Position numbers and translations under genes: made by a program. Under the pieces are notes generated by a model. It made no database searches, had not been told where the DNA came from, and saw only the letters and a program-made list of their open reading frames with translations. Positions 53,353 through 63,397 of a stretch of DNA of 64,000 nt are shown in pieces; position 1 is the stretch's first letter, and the number at the start of each line of letters is the position of its first letter. This DNA comes from Eubacterium_G segne (lineage in GTDB: Bacteria > Bacillota > Clostridia > Lachnospirales > Lachnospiraceae): the NCBI RefSeq assembly GCF_014287775.1, contig NZ_JACOOZ010000001.1, positions 447,244 to 511,243 of the forward strand. Reading direction: 5' to 3'.

Positions 53353-54471
53353 TTATTCCTCAAATATCTTTTCAAATTGTTTTATGCATGTATTCACATT
53401 AAAAAAGTCTTTTCTCTCTAATGCCATGCTTTTATATTTTTTTAACAGATTTTTGTCTGTTACCAATGTTTCAATGCCATTTTGCAAACCCTTGTTTGAA
53501 TTTTCAACAATCATTCCATATTTTCCGTTGTCAAGTAATTCCAATGGTCCTGTACAAGCCGTACTTAATACAGGAGTTCCTACCACCAAACTCTCTGCAA
53601 CAACTAAACAATATGACTCATGAATTGAAGAACATATAAGCAAATCTGCATTTTTTATATATGGGTATGGATTTTCTTTAAAACCCAATAATTTTATTTT
53701 ATCCTTCAATCCATACTCATCTATTTTGTTTTTTATAATGCTTTCTTCTGGTCCCTCACCAATAATATTTAAGTTAAATTTGACTCCTTTTTCATACAGA
53801 CTTTTAGTTACATCAATCAACCGAACAAATGCCTTCTGTGGCATAAATCTTCCGATTGCAAGAATATTAAATCCTTCATCGTATGATTCCACCTCTTCTT
53901 CTTTTTTAATTTCTATATCTTCTATGTCTATAGGATTATAAATATATGTTACTTTATTCTCAAAACCATATTTTTCAATAAACTTTTGTGCACAGTCTTT
54001 TGATACTCCAATAATTTTATCAAATGGAGAAAAAAACTCCCTAACTTTTGAAGTTGAAAAATGAGTCGCCGTTGATTCATCCAGTGTTACATCCATATGT
54101 TCCCAAAGTATCTTCTTCGATTTTTTGTTTGTTGAACCACCAATTAACGTTGCCGCCCAAGAATCTCCACAGGCAATTTCAACATCATATTTTCTGTGGA
54201 CAAACAATCTGTACATTAATTTTCTTGGCATTCTGTCACAAACAACTCTTATCAAATGATTATATACCGGATGCTTTCTTGCATCTATAAATGTATTTGA
54301 AACCACTTTTATTTGTGAATTTAGTAATGAGGTGTAATAACCTCCTGGGAATCTTCTCATTACAGTAACATCATATTTATCATAATCCATATGATTGACA
54401 AAATCTAATACTACCTTATCCAATCCCCCTTTGTTTAACGAATCTAAATAAAATAAAATTTTCTTTTTCAT
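53353..54471 (-). CDS. Family 4 glycosyltransferase (1)
   Basis: A 372-residue GT-B fold transferase. Signature segments are FYLDSLNKGGLDKVVLDFVNHM at the N-terminus, NILAIGRFMPQKAFVRLIDV near residue 205, KIKLLGFKENPYPYIKNADLLICSS near 270 and the E-x7-E motif HESYCLVVAESLVVGTPVLST. It retains a sugar's anomeric configuration when transferring it. It ends one base before the pyruvyltransferase start and begins at the acyltransferase stop (one-base overlap). Confidence 0.9.
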   Translation of the reverse strand: MKKKILFYLDSLNKGGLDKVVLDFVNHMDYDKYDVTVMRRFPGGYYTSLLNSQIKVVSNTFIDARKHPVYNHLIRVVCDRMPRKLMYRLFVHRKYDVEIACGDSWAATLIGGSTNKKSKKILWEHMDVTLDESTATHFSTSKVREFFSPFDKIIGVSKDCAQKFIEKYGFENKVTYIYNPIDIEDIEIKKEEEVESYDEGFNILAIGRFMPQKAFVRLIDVTKSLYEKGVKFNLNIIGEGPEESIIKNKIDEYGLKDKIKLLGFKENPYPYIKNADLLICSSIHESYCLVVAESLVVGTPVLSTACTGPLELLDNGKYGMIVENSNKGLQNGIETLVTDKNLLKKYKSMALERKDFFNVNTCIKQFEKIFEE

Positions 54472-55514
54472 TAATTAATAACCATTCTTTTCTTAACTAT
54501 TTTCTTAACATATTTATATATAAATACATATATTAATATTGCAATATTAGTTGCAACATGTAACATTATTAAGCATAAATAATTTGCTCCATATTGATAT
54601 GTATAAAAAGGTATAACGTCAAAAACAAAGACAAGTAAAATATCTGTCACCTTGTATAATATTGGTTGTGCCAAATAAAATAGCAAACTATTCTGACCTA
54701 TATAATTAACCAACTTAATATGAACAAAAGAACACAAAATTATAATTCCTATAGATATAAAAAATGCAGCAATGACCATAAGTGGTAATATTCCATAAGT
54801 GGCACTATGAATATCTATAGATTTTTTAATTATCATCGAATTGCAGAATCCTAAAATACTACCAACAAAAATCAACACGATTGAAACTATAATTTTAATT
54901 ATTACACTCTTACTTATTATCTTATTTATACCATTTCTACTTGCATAACCTAAAGATACGAATGTACATGTTACAGGAAGTAAATCTATTTCCCAAGGCA
55001 GTCTCAAATTAACGAAACATTGGTACGACATACCAATTGCACATAACAATATTATTAATATCCCTTTCTTCATGTTGCTATCAAATACCTTATATAACCA
55101 ATATAATGCTAATTCCGTCATAAATAATGCTGGCAAAAACCAATATATGGGATCAAACATCCTTGATGTCAATCGCCAATTAACAATTATTTTAAACGGA
55201 ATCATATAAATATGGTCGTCTACAGCAGATATTCCTATACTTCTACATGCTGATTGAAATACAACATTTACGCAAACCGCCATCAACCATGGCACTAAAA
55301 ACGCTTTAGCTTTTCGTTTTACAAATTTTACAAATTTATATTTTTTTATATCTAACGTAACACCTGAAAGAATAAAAAACAATGGCATATGAAAGCTATA
55401 TATCCATATCTGCAATCCTCTCGGACAATTATAATGACCTATTCCTACTAATATTATTGCCAATGCTTTTGCTACATCTATCCATTCAATTCTCTTTGTA
55501 TTATCGCTTAACAT
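54471..55514 (-). CDS. Acyltransferase-3 family membrane protein (1)
   Basis: A 347-residue O-acyltransferase with about ten membrane helices. The conserved start reads RIEWIDVAKALAIILVGIGHYNC with the His of the active-site-like motif, followed by IYSFHMPLFFILSGVTL near residue 45. It probably acetylates a sugar of the repeat unit. It overlaps its neighbours by one base (54471) and 14 bases (55501), so it is tightly coupled. A second such gene lies at 61152 and a fused one at 45429, so the polymer may carry several acyl groups. Confidence 0.88.
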   Translation of the reverse strand: MLSDNTKRIEWIDVAKALAIILVGIGHYNCPRGLQIWIYSFHMPLFFILSGVTLDIKKYKFVKFVKRKAKAFLVPWLMAVCVNVVFQSACRSIGISAVDDHIYMIPFKIIVNWRLTSRMFDPIYWFLPALFMTELALYWLYKVFDSNMKKGILIILLCAIGMSYQCFVNLRLPWEIDLLPVTCTFVSLGYASRNGINKIISKSVIIKIIVSIVLIFVGSILGFCNSMIIKKSIDIHSATYGILPLMVIAAFFISIGIIILCSFVHIKLVNYIGQNSLLFYLAQPILYKVTDILLVFVFDVIPFYTYQYGANYLCLIMLHVATNIAILIYVFIYKYVKKIVKKRMVIN

Positions 55515-56709
55515 CGTTTTTTATCCTTTTACTAAATTCATTATAGTAATTTATCTTATCATACTCTTCTCTCATCGTAACCTCTGTACATGCTTCTTTA
55601 ACAAAACTCTCTCTTTTTTTATCATTTATGAACATATCATTCATCGCATTATACAAATTTTCTACAACATTTTTTTGTTTATCCACTATAATTGCAGTTT
55701 TGTTACTAAGCACCTCTACCAATCCACCTGAATTTGTAGCTATAATAGGTACTTTCATTGCCATTCCCTCAAGAGCTACAACCCCAAAAGGTTCTTCCCA
55801 CATAGACGGAATAACCAATACATCCCCTAAAGTATATATTGCCGGCATATCTTCCGGAAAGACATATCCTGTAAAAACAATTCTGTCTTCATAACCTCTT
55901 GATTCCTCAATTAACTTTTTAAAATATTCATCTTTTGCAATTAGATTATACCAACGACTTCCAACTACTACCAATTTAGCATTTTTATTTTCTTTAGCAA
56001 TCCTTTTAAAAGCTCTTACTAATTCCAATATTCCCTTCTCCGGACAAACTCTTCCTGTATATAAGTAAACAAAATCGTCACTATTTAATCCGTATTCATT
56101 TTTTAGTTCCTCAGTGTTATATTTCCGATTTACATTAAATACGTTTAAATCAATGCAATTATATAACACTTTCATTTTTTCATTAGGTGCAACACTGTTA
56201 AAGTGATTTTCAATATATTTACTTACAGGTAAAATAGTCTCTGCTTTGTCAGCGATAAATCGACACAAATATTCCGGCTTTGTTGTTCCATCTATGTCAT
56301 TATGCATATGATAAATCATATGCTCTTTTCCATTTTCAGCATGTTTATATATATCTTCAAAAGCCTGCATATTATTTTCAATTAGTATTTTATCATAATT
56401 ATCTCTAAATACCTTTAACAATGCCCTGTTATATGGTATAAATCTGTATTTTCTTTTTAAAGCCTTTAGAAACATATTTCTAAACTTGCAAAAAAACCAA
56501 TTCCATTTTGTAATATGAATTTGTATTATTTCTGCATTTTTATATTTGATAGAATCAAGCTTAGGAGATTCTATTGTATATATGTCCATATAATACTCTC
56601 CTGCCACTTCGTTTCCATTAATAATCTCTGTCGTTAAAACTTCTCCTGCTCCACCATCCACAGCTGGAACAGGCACAAACCCTGCCGAAATTACTGCCAT
56701 TCGTTTCAT
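55501..56709 (-). CDS. Family 4 glycosyltransferase (2)
   Basis: A 402-residue GT-B transferase. Visible are the N-terminal GFVPVPAVDGGAGEVLTTEII, YTGRVCPEKGILELVRAFKRI near residue 212, DRIVFTGYVFPEDMPAIYTLGDVLVIPS near 275 and the donor-site WEEPFGVVALEGMAMKVPIIAT with the E-x7-E pair. It overlaps the acyltransferase gene by 14 bases. AAGGAAACAAG precedes the ATG. The donor cannot be told. Confidence 0.9.
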   Translation of the reverse strand: MKRMAVISAGFVPVPAVDGGAGEVLTTEIINGNEVAGEYYMDIYTIESPKLDSIKYKNAEIIQIHITKWNWFFCKFRNMFLKALKRKYRFIPYNRALLKVFRDNYDKILIENNMQAFEDIYKHAENGKEHMIYHMHNDIDGTTKPEYLCRFIADKAETILPVSKYIENHFNSVAPNEKMKVLYNCIDLNVFNVNRKYNTEELKNEYGLNSDDFVYLYTGRVCPEKGILELVRAFKRIAKENKNAKLVVVGSRWYNLIAKDEYFKKLIEESRGYEDRIVFTGYVFPEDMPAIYTLGDVLVIPSMWEEPFGVVALEGMAMKVPIIATNSGGLVEVLSNKTAIIVDKQKNVVENLYNAMNDMFINDKKRESFVKEACTEVTMREEYDKINYYNEFSKRIKNDVKR

Positions 56710-56733
56710 AACTTGTTTCCTTTACAATTACTT

Positions 56734-57744
56734 TTACTTTTTAAACATTTTTCGTTTAATATCTCCCAATTTTACATATAGATAAAAATATTTCATATTT
56801 CCCTTTTCTATGCTTTTGTATAATTCTCGCAAATATTTTCCATTGTCCCTATCTGAATATAATTCACCTTTATTAGGACATCTATCTATAGTTTCTTTTA
56901 TTAATTGTTTCTTCTCTTTTGCATTTAACTCTGCGTTCCATATAATATTTTTTATAATTGCATCAGCTAAATAGTGCAAGACAACCATATTGAATACTTT
57001 TCCTTGTGCCTCGCCTACATCAATATCATGTACTCTTTCTACAAAATACTCCACACCATTCAATCTTGCCAAATTTGAATTATGTAGCAGGCTTGTACTT
57101 CTTTGTAAGTACTCATATCCAACATAATCTATATAGGTAATCTTATTCCAATATTTTAACAACTCCATATTGTAAATCAGGTCTTCTCTGTCAATGACTT
57201 TTGCATCACCTAATACACCTGACTTGTCTAAAATCGATTTACGATATAACTTATTCCATGCGTACCCAAAGGACATTTCACAAATAGCTCTATATAAATG
57301 TTCTGTCATTTCATTATGGCTATATATCTTATTATCCCAGCTACACACTTCTAATATATTTCCATCTTCAGATACTTTTTCATATCCAAAGATAACAACA
57401 TCTGACTTATCTCTTTCTATTGCATCAACACACTTTTTCACTGTGTCTTCTTTTACACAATCGTCGCTATCAATATACATAACATACTCTCCGGTTGCCA
57501 CCTCATACCCTGAATTTCTTGCAGATGCGAGACCTCCGTTATTTTTATGTACCACTTGTATCCTTGAATCCTCCTTAGACAGTTCATCGCATATTCTTCC
57601 ACTACTATCTTTTGAACCATCGTCTACAAGTATTATTTCAAGATTTCTATATGTCTGATTTTGAACTGACTGTACACTTTTCTTTAAATACTTTTCAACA
57701 TTGTATATCGGTAAAACAACCGACACTTTATCCTTATATTCCAT
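56734..57744 (-). CDS. Family 2 glycosyltransferase (3)
   Basis: A 336-residue transferase with VSVVLPIYNVEKYLKKSVQSVQNQTY, LEIILVDDGSKDSSGRICDEL, HKNNGGLASARNSGYEVATG and MYIDSDDCVKEDTV as the DxD site near residue 92. It resembles EpsJ/EpsH-type transferases of Firmicute polysaccharide operons. It follows the family 4 gene at 57757 by 12 bases and precedes the next by 24 bases. AGAGAG lies ahead of the ATG. Confidence 0.88.
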   Translation of the reverse strand: MEYKDKVSVVLPIYNVEKYLKKSVQSVQNQTYRNLEIILVDDGSKDSSGRICDELSKEDSRIQVVHKNNGGLASARNSGYEVATGEYVMYIDSDDCVKEDTVKKCVDAIERDKSDVVIFGYEKVSEDGNILEVCSWDNKIYSHNEMTEHLYRAICEMSFGYAWNKLYRKSILDKSGVLGDAKVIDREDLIYNMELLKYWNKITYIDYVGYEYLQRSTSLLHNSNLARLNGVEYFVERVHDIDVGEAQGKVFNMVVLHYLADAIIKNIIWNAELNAKEKKQLIKETIDRCPNKGELYSDRDNGKYLRELYKSIEKGNMKYFYLYVKLGDIKRKMFKK

Positions 57745-57756
57745 TAATTTTCTCTC

Positions 57757-58839
57757 TTATATCTGTTCTATTAATTCCATCCACTGCTCACTTATTTTAT
57801 CAATATTAAACTTTTCTGTCCCCACCATAGAATTGTCCGAGAATTTTTTTCTTATATCTTGATTTTCTATCAACTGGTTTATTTTTTCTGCCATTTGTTC
57901 TATATCAAAACAATCTAAAAGATAACCATTTATGTCATCCAATATTATTTCACTTGGGCCTGCCGGACATCTAAAACTGACACACGGCAAACCTTCTTTT
58001 TTTGCTTCGGTTAATACCAATCCAAATCCTTCAGTTCTAGATGTTAATACAAATATTGCAGATTTCCTATAATATTCTTCTATATTGCTAACATTCCCTT
58101 TCAAAATTAGGTTCTCTGTTAAATTATTTTTTTCTATTTTTTCTTCCAGTCTTTTTCTTTCTTCGCCTTCACCGCATACTACCCATCTCCAATCATTATG
58201 CTTCTTTAGCACAATTTTTGCAACATCAATCAGCATATCAAACCCTTTGTTATAATTTAGCGTACCCGCACTTATTATTATCTTGCTTTTCATATTATAG
58301 CAAATATCTTCACCATTCCCAATTTCAATCGGGTTATATATACGTCGCAAAATTCCTTTAACATTAACCTCTCTTTCATAATTTTTTCTATCTTCCTCTG
58401 TCAATACAACAATTGCATCCGCTTTTTTTGCCGCCCATTTTCTTGTAATTTTTCGATATCCCACATATGGATTGACGTAAAAACTAAACTGCTCCCAGGA
58501 TATTAACTTACATTTCACTCCTCTTAATGCCGGTATAGAATACAAATCCAATATTCCATCAATATCTATCAGAACATCTATATTGTTACTTTTCACAAAC
58601 TTTCTAAGCCTGTGAACATATGTAAGTATCCTTTTTCCACTGGTAACTTTTTCAAATAAAGTATATCTCTTAATTTTATCATTTAATGTATAAAACAACT
58701 TATCGTTGTTTTCCCATAAGCTTAAAAAGCATATATTAAATTTCTTATTCTTTACTAACTGATTAGCAATAACGGTACTAACTCTTTCCGTGCCACCGCT
58801 TCTGGTTATATCACCGGAAAAAAAACATATTTTCTTCAT
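57757..58839 (-). CDS. Family 4 glycosyltransferase (3)
   Basis: A 360-residue GT-B transferase. Landmarks are FFSGDITRSGGTERVSTVIANQL at the N-terminus, IISAGTLNYNKGFDMLIDVAKIV near residue 188, NLILKGNVSNIEEYYRKSAIFVLTS near 250 and RTEGFGLVLTEAKKEGLPCVSF with the E-x7-E pair near 277. It is in the same operon with 12- and 24-base gaps. AGGAAGG stands about 12 bases before the ATG. Confidence 0.9.
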   Translation of the reverse strand: MKKICFFSGDITRSGGTERVSTVIANQLVKNKKFNICFLSLWENNDKLFYTLNDKIKRYTLFEKVTSGKRILTYVHRLRKFVKSNNIDVLIDIDGILDLYSIPALRGVKCKLISWEQFSFYVNPYVGYRKITRKWAAKKADAIVVLTEEDRKNYEREVNVKGILRRIYNPIEIGNGEDICYNMKSKIIISAGTLNYNKGFDMLIDVAKIVLKKHNDWRWVVCGEGEERKRLEEKIEKNNLTENLILKGNVSNIEEYYRKSAIFVLTSRTEGFGLVLTEAKKEGLPCVSFRCPAGPSEIILDDINGYLLDCFDIEQMAEKINQLIENQDIRKKFSDNSMVGTEKFNIDKISEQWMELIEQI

Positions 58840-58863
58840 TTGAAGTAACTACCTTCCTAAACT

Positions 58864-60024
58864 TTATACAATAAAACTAGCTAATTTCCACAACTTATAG
58901 TTTCTGGTTTCGAATGCTCTCTCAATATCTTTGTCAATTGTTCTTCCCTTTGCCTTATAATGCTCCGGTCTGATGTTTTCAAGCATTTGACATGCCAGAT
59001 TAAATGTACATTCTATCACTTCATCAGACATTAATGAAATTCTTCTATAAAGTAATGTAGACATATGACCTTTAACCAAATCATATTGTATTTCATCATT
59101 TTGCAATCCGATATCTCTCGCATCCTCTAATACCTGTTCCATAACCCAATAATGGTCTATACACTTATTACTATGCCTTGCCTTTGCTGTTATACCATTT
59201 GGATTTAACCTATACGCATACACAACATCCGATGTAACCACCATTTTCTTGCACATTCTGTATAAGACCATACATACAATAGTATCTTCAAACCATACAT
59301 TTAGCGGAAATCTTAATTGATTAAACATTTCTCTTTTATATATTTTTGCCCACGGAAATCCCGGTGCTTTCAATATATTTTCTGTTGATGTAACTGTTGT
59401 ATCTTGAAATTTGCTATAATTAAAAGTATTAGTATTTTCTAAAAAACTATAGTAACTTCCCTGTACAATGTCAGCTCCGAATTCTCTTATTTTTCCCATC
59501 ATACCTTCTATGCAATTCCCAACTAACATATCATCGGAATCAAGGAACATTATATATTTCCCAACGCTTGCATCTATACCTGTATTTCTTGCCCCTGAAA
59601 ATCCTTTATTTTCCTGATTAATCAAAACTATCTTTTCCGACTTTATACCGGTTACGATTTCTTTTGTTTTATCACTTGAACCGTCATTGACTATTATAAG
59701 TTCGTAGTCAACACTTGTTTGCTGATTTATTACTGAATTGATGCATTCTCTTATTGTTTTCTCCGCATTATATGCCGGAACAATTATAGACAAATCTTTA
59801 CTACATTCCTTATTTGTATACGTAGTTTTCATATCAGGTCTCTTACTGCAACTATCCATCAGTTTATATGCTTCATCAATAGTCATGCTGCTTTTACTCT
59901 TGCAAAAAAGTCTTGCCATATAATAATATGCCAACAACATACAATAACTAATGTTAGATATAGCCTTTGCCAACTTAACATTTTTCAATTTTCTATAAAA
60001 TGTGTTATACATACGTTGCTTCAT
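58864..60024 (-). CDS. Family 2 glycosyltransferase (4) with N-terminal extension
   Basis: A 386-residue transferase. The GT-A domain begins only at residue 77 (LSIIVPAYNAEKTIRECINS), after a helical extension with a hydrophobic stretch (ISYCMLLAYYYMARLFC). The metal site is IMFLDSDDMLVGN near residue 168 and the acceptor region contains FPWAKIYKREMF. The extension may attach it to the membrane. Its start lies within the polymerase gene's end (20-base overlap), so translation is coupled. Confidence 0.87.
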   Translation of the reverse strand: MKQRMYNTFYRKLKNVKLAKAISNISYCMLLAYYYMARLFCKSKSSMTIDEAYKLMDSCSKRPDMKTTYTNKECSKDLSIIVPAYNAEKTIRECINSVINQQTSVDYELIIVNDGSSDKTKEIVTGIKSEKIVLINQENKGFSGARNTGIDASVGKYIMFLDSDDMLVGNCIEGMMGKIREFGADIVQGSYYSFLENTNTFNYSKFQDTTVTSTENILKAPGFPWAKIYKREMFNQLRFPLNVWFEDTIVCMVLYRMCKKMVVTSDVVYAYRLNPNGITAKARHSNKCIDHYWVMEQVLEDARDIGLQNDEIQYDLVKGHMSTLLYRRISLMSDEVIECTFNLACQMLENIRPEHYKAKGRTIDKDIERAFETRNYKLWKLASFIV

Positions 60025-61141
60025 CTCTCACCATTCCCTTCGCTGTTGCACTATTTTGCACTCTATTTTGGTATACTAATAATTGGAATACCGGAAATGT
60101 GGTAGCCTCATGTCTAACCCAGGAGCCAAAATCCGGTTCGAAAACTACCGATCCAAAGAAATATGCCACAAAGCATGACAACGCCACAACCACCTTTTTA
60201 TCCATTGCCTTAATGTTAGCAAGTGCCTTAAATAAATACATTAAAATAAATATCTGATAAATAAAAAATGGAGCATATCCAGGGCTTTTTAGCAGAAGTT
60301 CTATTGGAATCATCATCCTAAATGCATTAATTACATAATCAATCATAAAAACACCAAGATTTCCATTAACCTCTATAGGGTTATAAATTGCCGAAGCTGC
60401 TCCACCAGCCTCTCTTATCGTTCCCGTAGAATTATCTCTAATATTTAATGCCTCATAGTAATCATCATATGACACTAAACTACTAGCATAAAAGAACACA
60501 AATACTCCTATAAAGCACATAAGCACCGTTGCAAATATAATAAATTTTGTTATTCTTCTTCTCTTCTGAAGCCATAAGAATATAAAGTATAGTAAGACAC
60601 TCATTGCCGCCATTATTATATAGTATGACCTAAATGATGTACTTTCCCAATAATATACTAATGCACACCCTAATATCTTTAACAATGTATTTTTTACAGG
60701 GCTATTAATAATTATATAAATAACAAAAAAATATAAAATCTGTATCATTTCTTTATTAATACAAAAAACATAAATATTTAAAACTCCCGTTGCCATAAGG
60801 GTAAACAATGATTGTTTAAAGTCCATCTCCTTAGTTTTTGACACAATAATCATAATGGCAATAGTCATAATCAATCCATAAAATGTTGAAAATTGATTTA
60901 TAGTAGTAAAATGGAATATATTGATTGTTCTATGGAAATCTACTGCCGTTTGATATCCTGTCCATCCACTTGTTGCCTTATCACCATTTACTAACATATC
61001 TATCATTCTGTAACTATCAAAAAAATATCTCATTGGTAGAAAATACATATATATAATTTTTGCCAATATAGCGGTAGGTACTATTAAAAGCATGGTAGTA
61101 TCTCTGTTTTGTTGTCTTATTTTTAAAATTTTCTGTTCCAT
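60005..61141 (-). CDS. EpsG-like polysaccharide polymerase (Wzy function)
   Basis: A 378-residue integral membrane protein with about ten helices and little conserved sequence, as normal for repeat-unit polymerases. Visible segments include LLIVPTAILAKIIYMYFLPM, FYGLIMTIAIMIIVSKT, ILGCALVYYWESTSFRSYYIIMAAM (Arg in a large loop) and DFGSWVRHEATTFPVFQLLVYQN near the C-terminus. The combination of flippase, glycosyltransferases and this protein in one operon suggests a Wzx/Wzy-dependent pathway. EpsG is the closest recognisable type. The ribosome binding site is weak. Confidence 0.75.
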   Translation of the reverse strand: MEQKILKIRQQNRDTTMLLIVPTAILAKIIYMYFLPMRYFFDSYRMIDMLVNGDKATSGWTGYQTAVDFHRTINIFHFTTINQFSTFYGLIMTIAIMIIVSKTKEMDFKQSLFTLMATGVLNIYVFCINKEMIQILYFFVIYIIINSPVKNTLLKILGCALVYYWESTSFRSYYIIMAAMSVLLYFIFLWLQKRRRITKFIIFATVLMCFIGVFVFFYASSLVSYDDYYEALNIRDNSTGTIREAGGAASAIYNPIEVNGNLGVFMIDYVINAFRMMIPIELLLKSPGYAPFFIYQIFILMYLFKALANIKAMDKKVVVALSCFVAYFFGSVVFEPDFGSWVRHEATTFPVFQLLVYQNRVQNSATAKGMVRDEATYV

Positions 61142-61151
61142 ATATTAATCT

Positions 61152-62126
61152 CTATCTTATCACTATTTTCTCTATTTTTTTTAATATAACTGCAGCTAAT
61201 ATAGTACATATTACAATCATACAACTATCTATTACCAAATTAATTTTTCCAAACATATAAAAAGGAAGTTGCATAAACATCATGTGTACCATATACACTT
61301 CCATTGTATATCCATCCATGGTCTTAATTAATCTATAGTTTAGATATTCCTTAAACATTTGATATACATACTTTATAGCAATTATTATCCATATACCTAA
61401 TACGACCTGTGTATATAATACAATTATATAATCATATATACATGAATCACCTATTACCACCTTACTCACAAGTCTAATTCCCACAGCTATCAGCATCGTT
61501 ACAGACCATCTTAATGCACTTTTCCTACTTATATTCCTTATTATATTAGGTAATATATAGTACCCTAAAGCATAGGTCCCTACATAAAACACATACAATG
61601 CTATGAACCGTATTCCTATTAATCCTGCTACTAACTGTATTAAAATAAATATAGTAGTTACTACTTCTTTTATGCGTCTATTCCAATCTTTAGTTTTCTG
61701 TAAAAACGGAGTGATAAGATAACAAATCATTATTATTGTTAAAAACCACAACTGTCCTGCCCCTGAAATACTAACGCCAAACGCCTGCAAGTTTAATGCA
61801 TACATTACATACGCCTTAGGACTAACTTGTATTCCTTCAAAATACAAAGCAACAAAAACCACTACCACTACAATATACAGTGGCACAAATATTCTAGTCA
61901 TTCTTTTTTTATACCACGATGCCAGTTCGCCTTTATTAATTTGTTTCTGCCCCAGCAAATATCCGGATATCATAAAAAACACAAATACACCTACGTTAAA
62001 AAACTGAGCTGTCTGTGCTATTATTGGATTTCCAAGTATTTGCACGTAATGACATAAAAAAATCATAATACATGATACGATTCTAACCAATGCAATGGAA
62101 TAATCAAACTCTCTCTTCTGCTCCAT
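61152..62126 (-). CDS. Acyltransferase-3 family membrane protein (2)
   Basis: A 324-residue O-acyltransferase with about ten helices. The start FDYSIALVRIVSCIMIFLCHYVQIL carries the His motif, then VGVFVFFMISGYLLGQKQI near residue 50 and GQLWFLTIIMICYLITPFL near 125. Likely an O-acetyltransferase for the polysaccharide. GGGAG stands a few bases before the ATG, and the gene starts one base after the hexapeptide transferase stop, second in the operon. Confidence 0.88.
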   Translation of the reverse strand: MEQKREFDYSIALVRIVSCIMIFLCHYVQILGNPIIAQTAQFFNVGVFVFFMISGYLLGQKQINKGELASWYKKRMTRIFVPLYIVVVVVFVALYFEGIQVSPKAYVMYALNLQAFGVSISGAGQLWFLTIIMICYLITPFLQKTKDWNRRIKEVVTTIFILIQLVAGLIGIRFIALYVFYVGTYALGYYILPNIIRNISRKSALRWSVTMLIAVGIRLVSKVVIGDSCIYDYIIVLYTQVVLGIWIIIAIKYVYQMFKEYLNYRLIKTMDGYTMEVYMVHMMFMQLPFYMFGKINLVIDSCMIVICTILAAVILKKIEKIVIR

Positions 62127-62127
62127 C

Positions 62128-62616
62128 TTATTCTCCCTGCATCCTTATGTTAATCCCACTACCACAGGTAGCGATGGCACACTCCGGCACATCCCTATCA
62201 ACTACACAACCGGCTCCTATCACTGCATTATCTCCTATAGTCACGCCTTTTAATATCACCACATTACTTCCTATCCACACATGTTTTCCTATATGCACAG
62301 GTGCCACTGTATATCCCTGACTCTTTATAGTATCCTCCGAACTTCTAAACCTGTGGTTATGGTCATATACATGGCTATTCTCTCCAAAAATCGTTCCGTC
62401 CCCTATTGTAACTTCCTGCAAACTGTTTATCGAACAATTATTATTAAAAAAGCACCTTTCACCTATGCTGATATTACCGTCTCCTTCCACCATAGCATGA
62501 AAGCCATTTCTGAAAGTGGTCTTCCTTCCAAAAGAAATCTTATTTCCGCTCAATACTCTATATCCCACCTTCTTAATCATCGCTTTCACGTGATAATACA
62601 GTTTTAATAATTTCAT
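62128..62616 (-). CDS. Left-handed beta-helix acetyltransferase, first gene of the operon
   Basis: A 162-residue hexapeptide-repeat acetyltransferase of the WbbJ/serine-acetyltransferase-like group. Repeats run from residue 45 to the end: ISIGERCFFNNNCSI, VTIGDGTIFGENSHVYDHNHRF (catalytic His-rich loop), VHIGKHVWIGSNVVILKGVTIGDNAVIGAGCVV. It uses acetyl-CoA and is usually trimeric. The ATG at 62616 with AAGG six bases ahead is preferred over a TTG at 62628. It is the promoter-proximal gene of the operon leading to 45429. Confidence 0.9.
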   Translation of the reverse strand: MKLLKLYYHVKAMIKKVGYRVLSGNKISFGRKTTFRNGFHAMVEGDGNISIGERCFFNNNCSINSLQEVTIGDGTIFGENSHVYDHNHRFRSSEDTIKSQGYTVAPVHIGKHVWIGSNVVILKGVTIGDNAVIGAGCVVDRDVPECAIATCGSGINIRMQGE

Positions 62617-62694
62617 TGTTACCTTCAATCTCCTGTTTGTATACTGTTAAAATACATTGTTTAACAATTCGCTTCAAATTACATATATCATCTT

Positions 62695-62723
62695 ATTTTA
62701 TCAAAAAAAAGCTTTTTTTACAA
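62695..62723 (-). promoter_or_regulatory. Probable promoter of the polysaccharide operon
   Basis: TTGTAA (62718-62723) and TAAAAT (62695-62700) on the minus strand are 17 bases apart, about 80 bases before the first start. The upstream region to 62810 shows no gene or JUMPstart-like element. Confidence 0.5.
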
Positions 62724-62811
62724 CAAAATACAATATAACATAAATTATATCCATTAGAACATTTGTCTGTACTCACAAATTGTTTATCTTGCTATTAAAC
62801 CTATATACACA

Positions 62812-62853
62812 AAAAAGCCGGACAGCCTTTTCATGATTGACTATCCGACTTTT
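62812..62853 (-). terminator. Terminator-like hairpin after the truncated rpn copy
   Basis: AAAAGCCGGA pairs with TCCGACTTTT around a 20-base loop. On the minus strand it ends in GGCTTTTTTG. A matching hairpin follows the next rpn copy (63361-63393), so the 3' end was duplicated too. Confidence 0.7.
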
Positions 62854-62869
62854 CTCTCTTATTTTCTTA

Positions 62870-63340
62870 TTACGCTGTCTGCCTCTCGGCAAGTTGTCTT
62901 TTTAATTCTTCTATTTCTTTTTCATATTTGTCTAATCGGTTCTGCTTTTCATCCAGCTCTTTCTGCATTATCTTACGTTCAGCTTCTCTTCCTCGTGCTT
63001 CTCCTCTCGCTTCCCCTCGTGCCTCCCCTAATGCTTCCCCACTCATTCTTGCGTCATTCATCATGTCATCAATTGCCTTACACATATCCTGTCTCTCCTC
63101 CTTCTCTTCAACCTTTATGTTAATGTTTGCACATTCCCTGATTACCACCATGGCATCCCTTTCCATGTTTGAGTATATGTTATGTTTTTCATTTAAAAGA
63201 CTGTTCATCTTTTCCTTATCCCCTGATGCTTTCATAAATTCTATTATGTATCTAAAATCCGACATAAACTTCTCTGAATTGTTAATCTCATGGGGATCTA
63301 TGAGATTAATCCTGTAGTCCGGAATTAATTTTAATATTTC
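62870..63340 (-). pseudogene. 5'-truncated Rpn-family gene copy
   Basis: Homology to the intact rpn copy begins abruptly near 63340 (in KILKLIPDYRINLIDPHE) and runs to the normal C-terminus LAERQTA. The N-terminal nuclease core is missing. The first in-frame Met is at 63265 with no convincing ribosome binding site, so the 131-residue frame is probably not functional. The coiled coil has an expanded GEAR block (GEALGEARGEARGEARGREAERK). Confidence 0.8.
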
Positions 63341-63360
63341 ATTACCTTTGTGTTACACCT

Positions 63361-63393
63361 TAAAAGCCGGATTCCCCTTTGACCATCCGACTT
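63361..63393 (-). terminator. Terminator-like hairpin after the rightmost rpn copy
   Basis: AAAAGCCGGA (63362-63371) can pair with the segment ending TCCGACTT near 63393, mirroring 62812-62853. Confidence 0.5.
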
Positions 63394-63397
63394 CTTA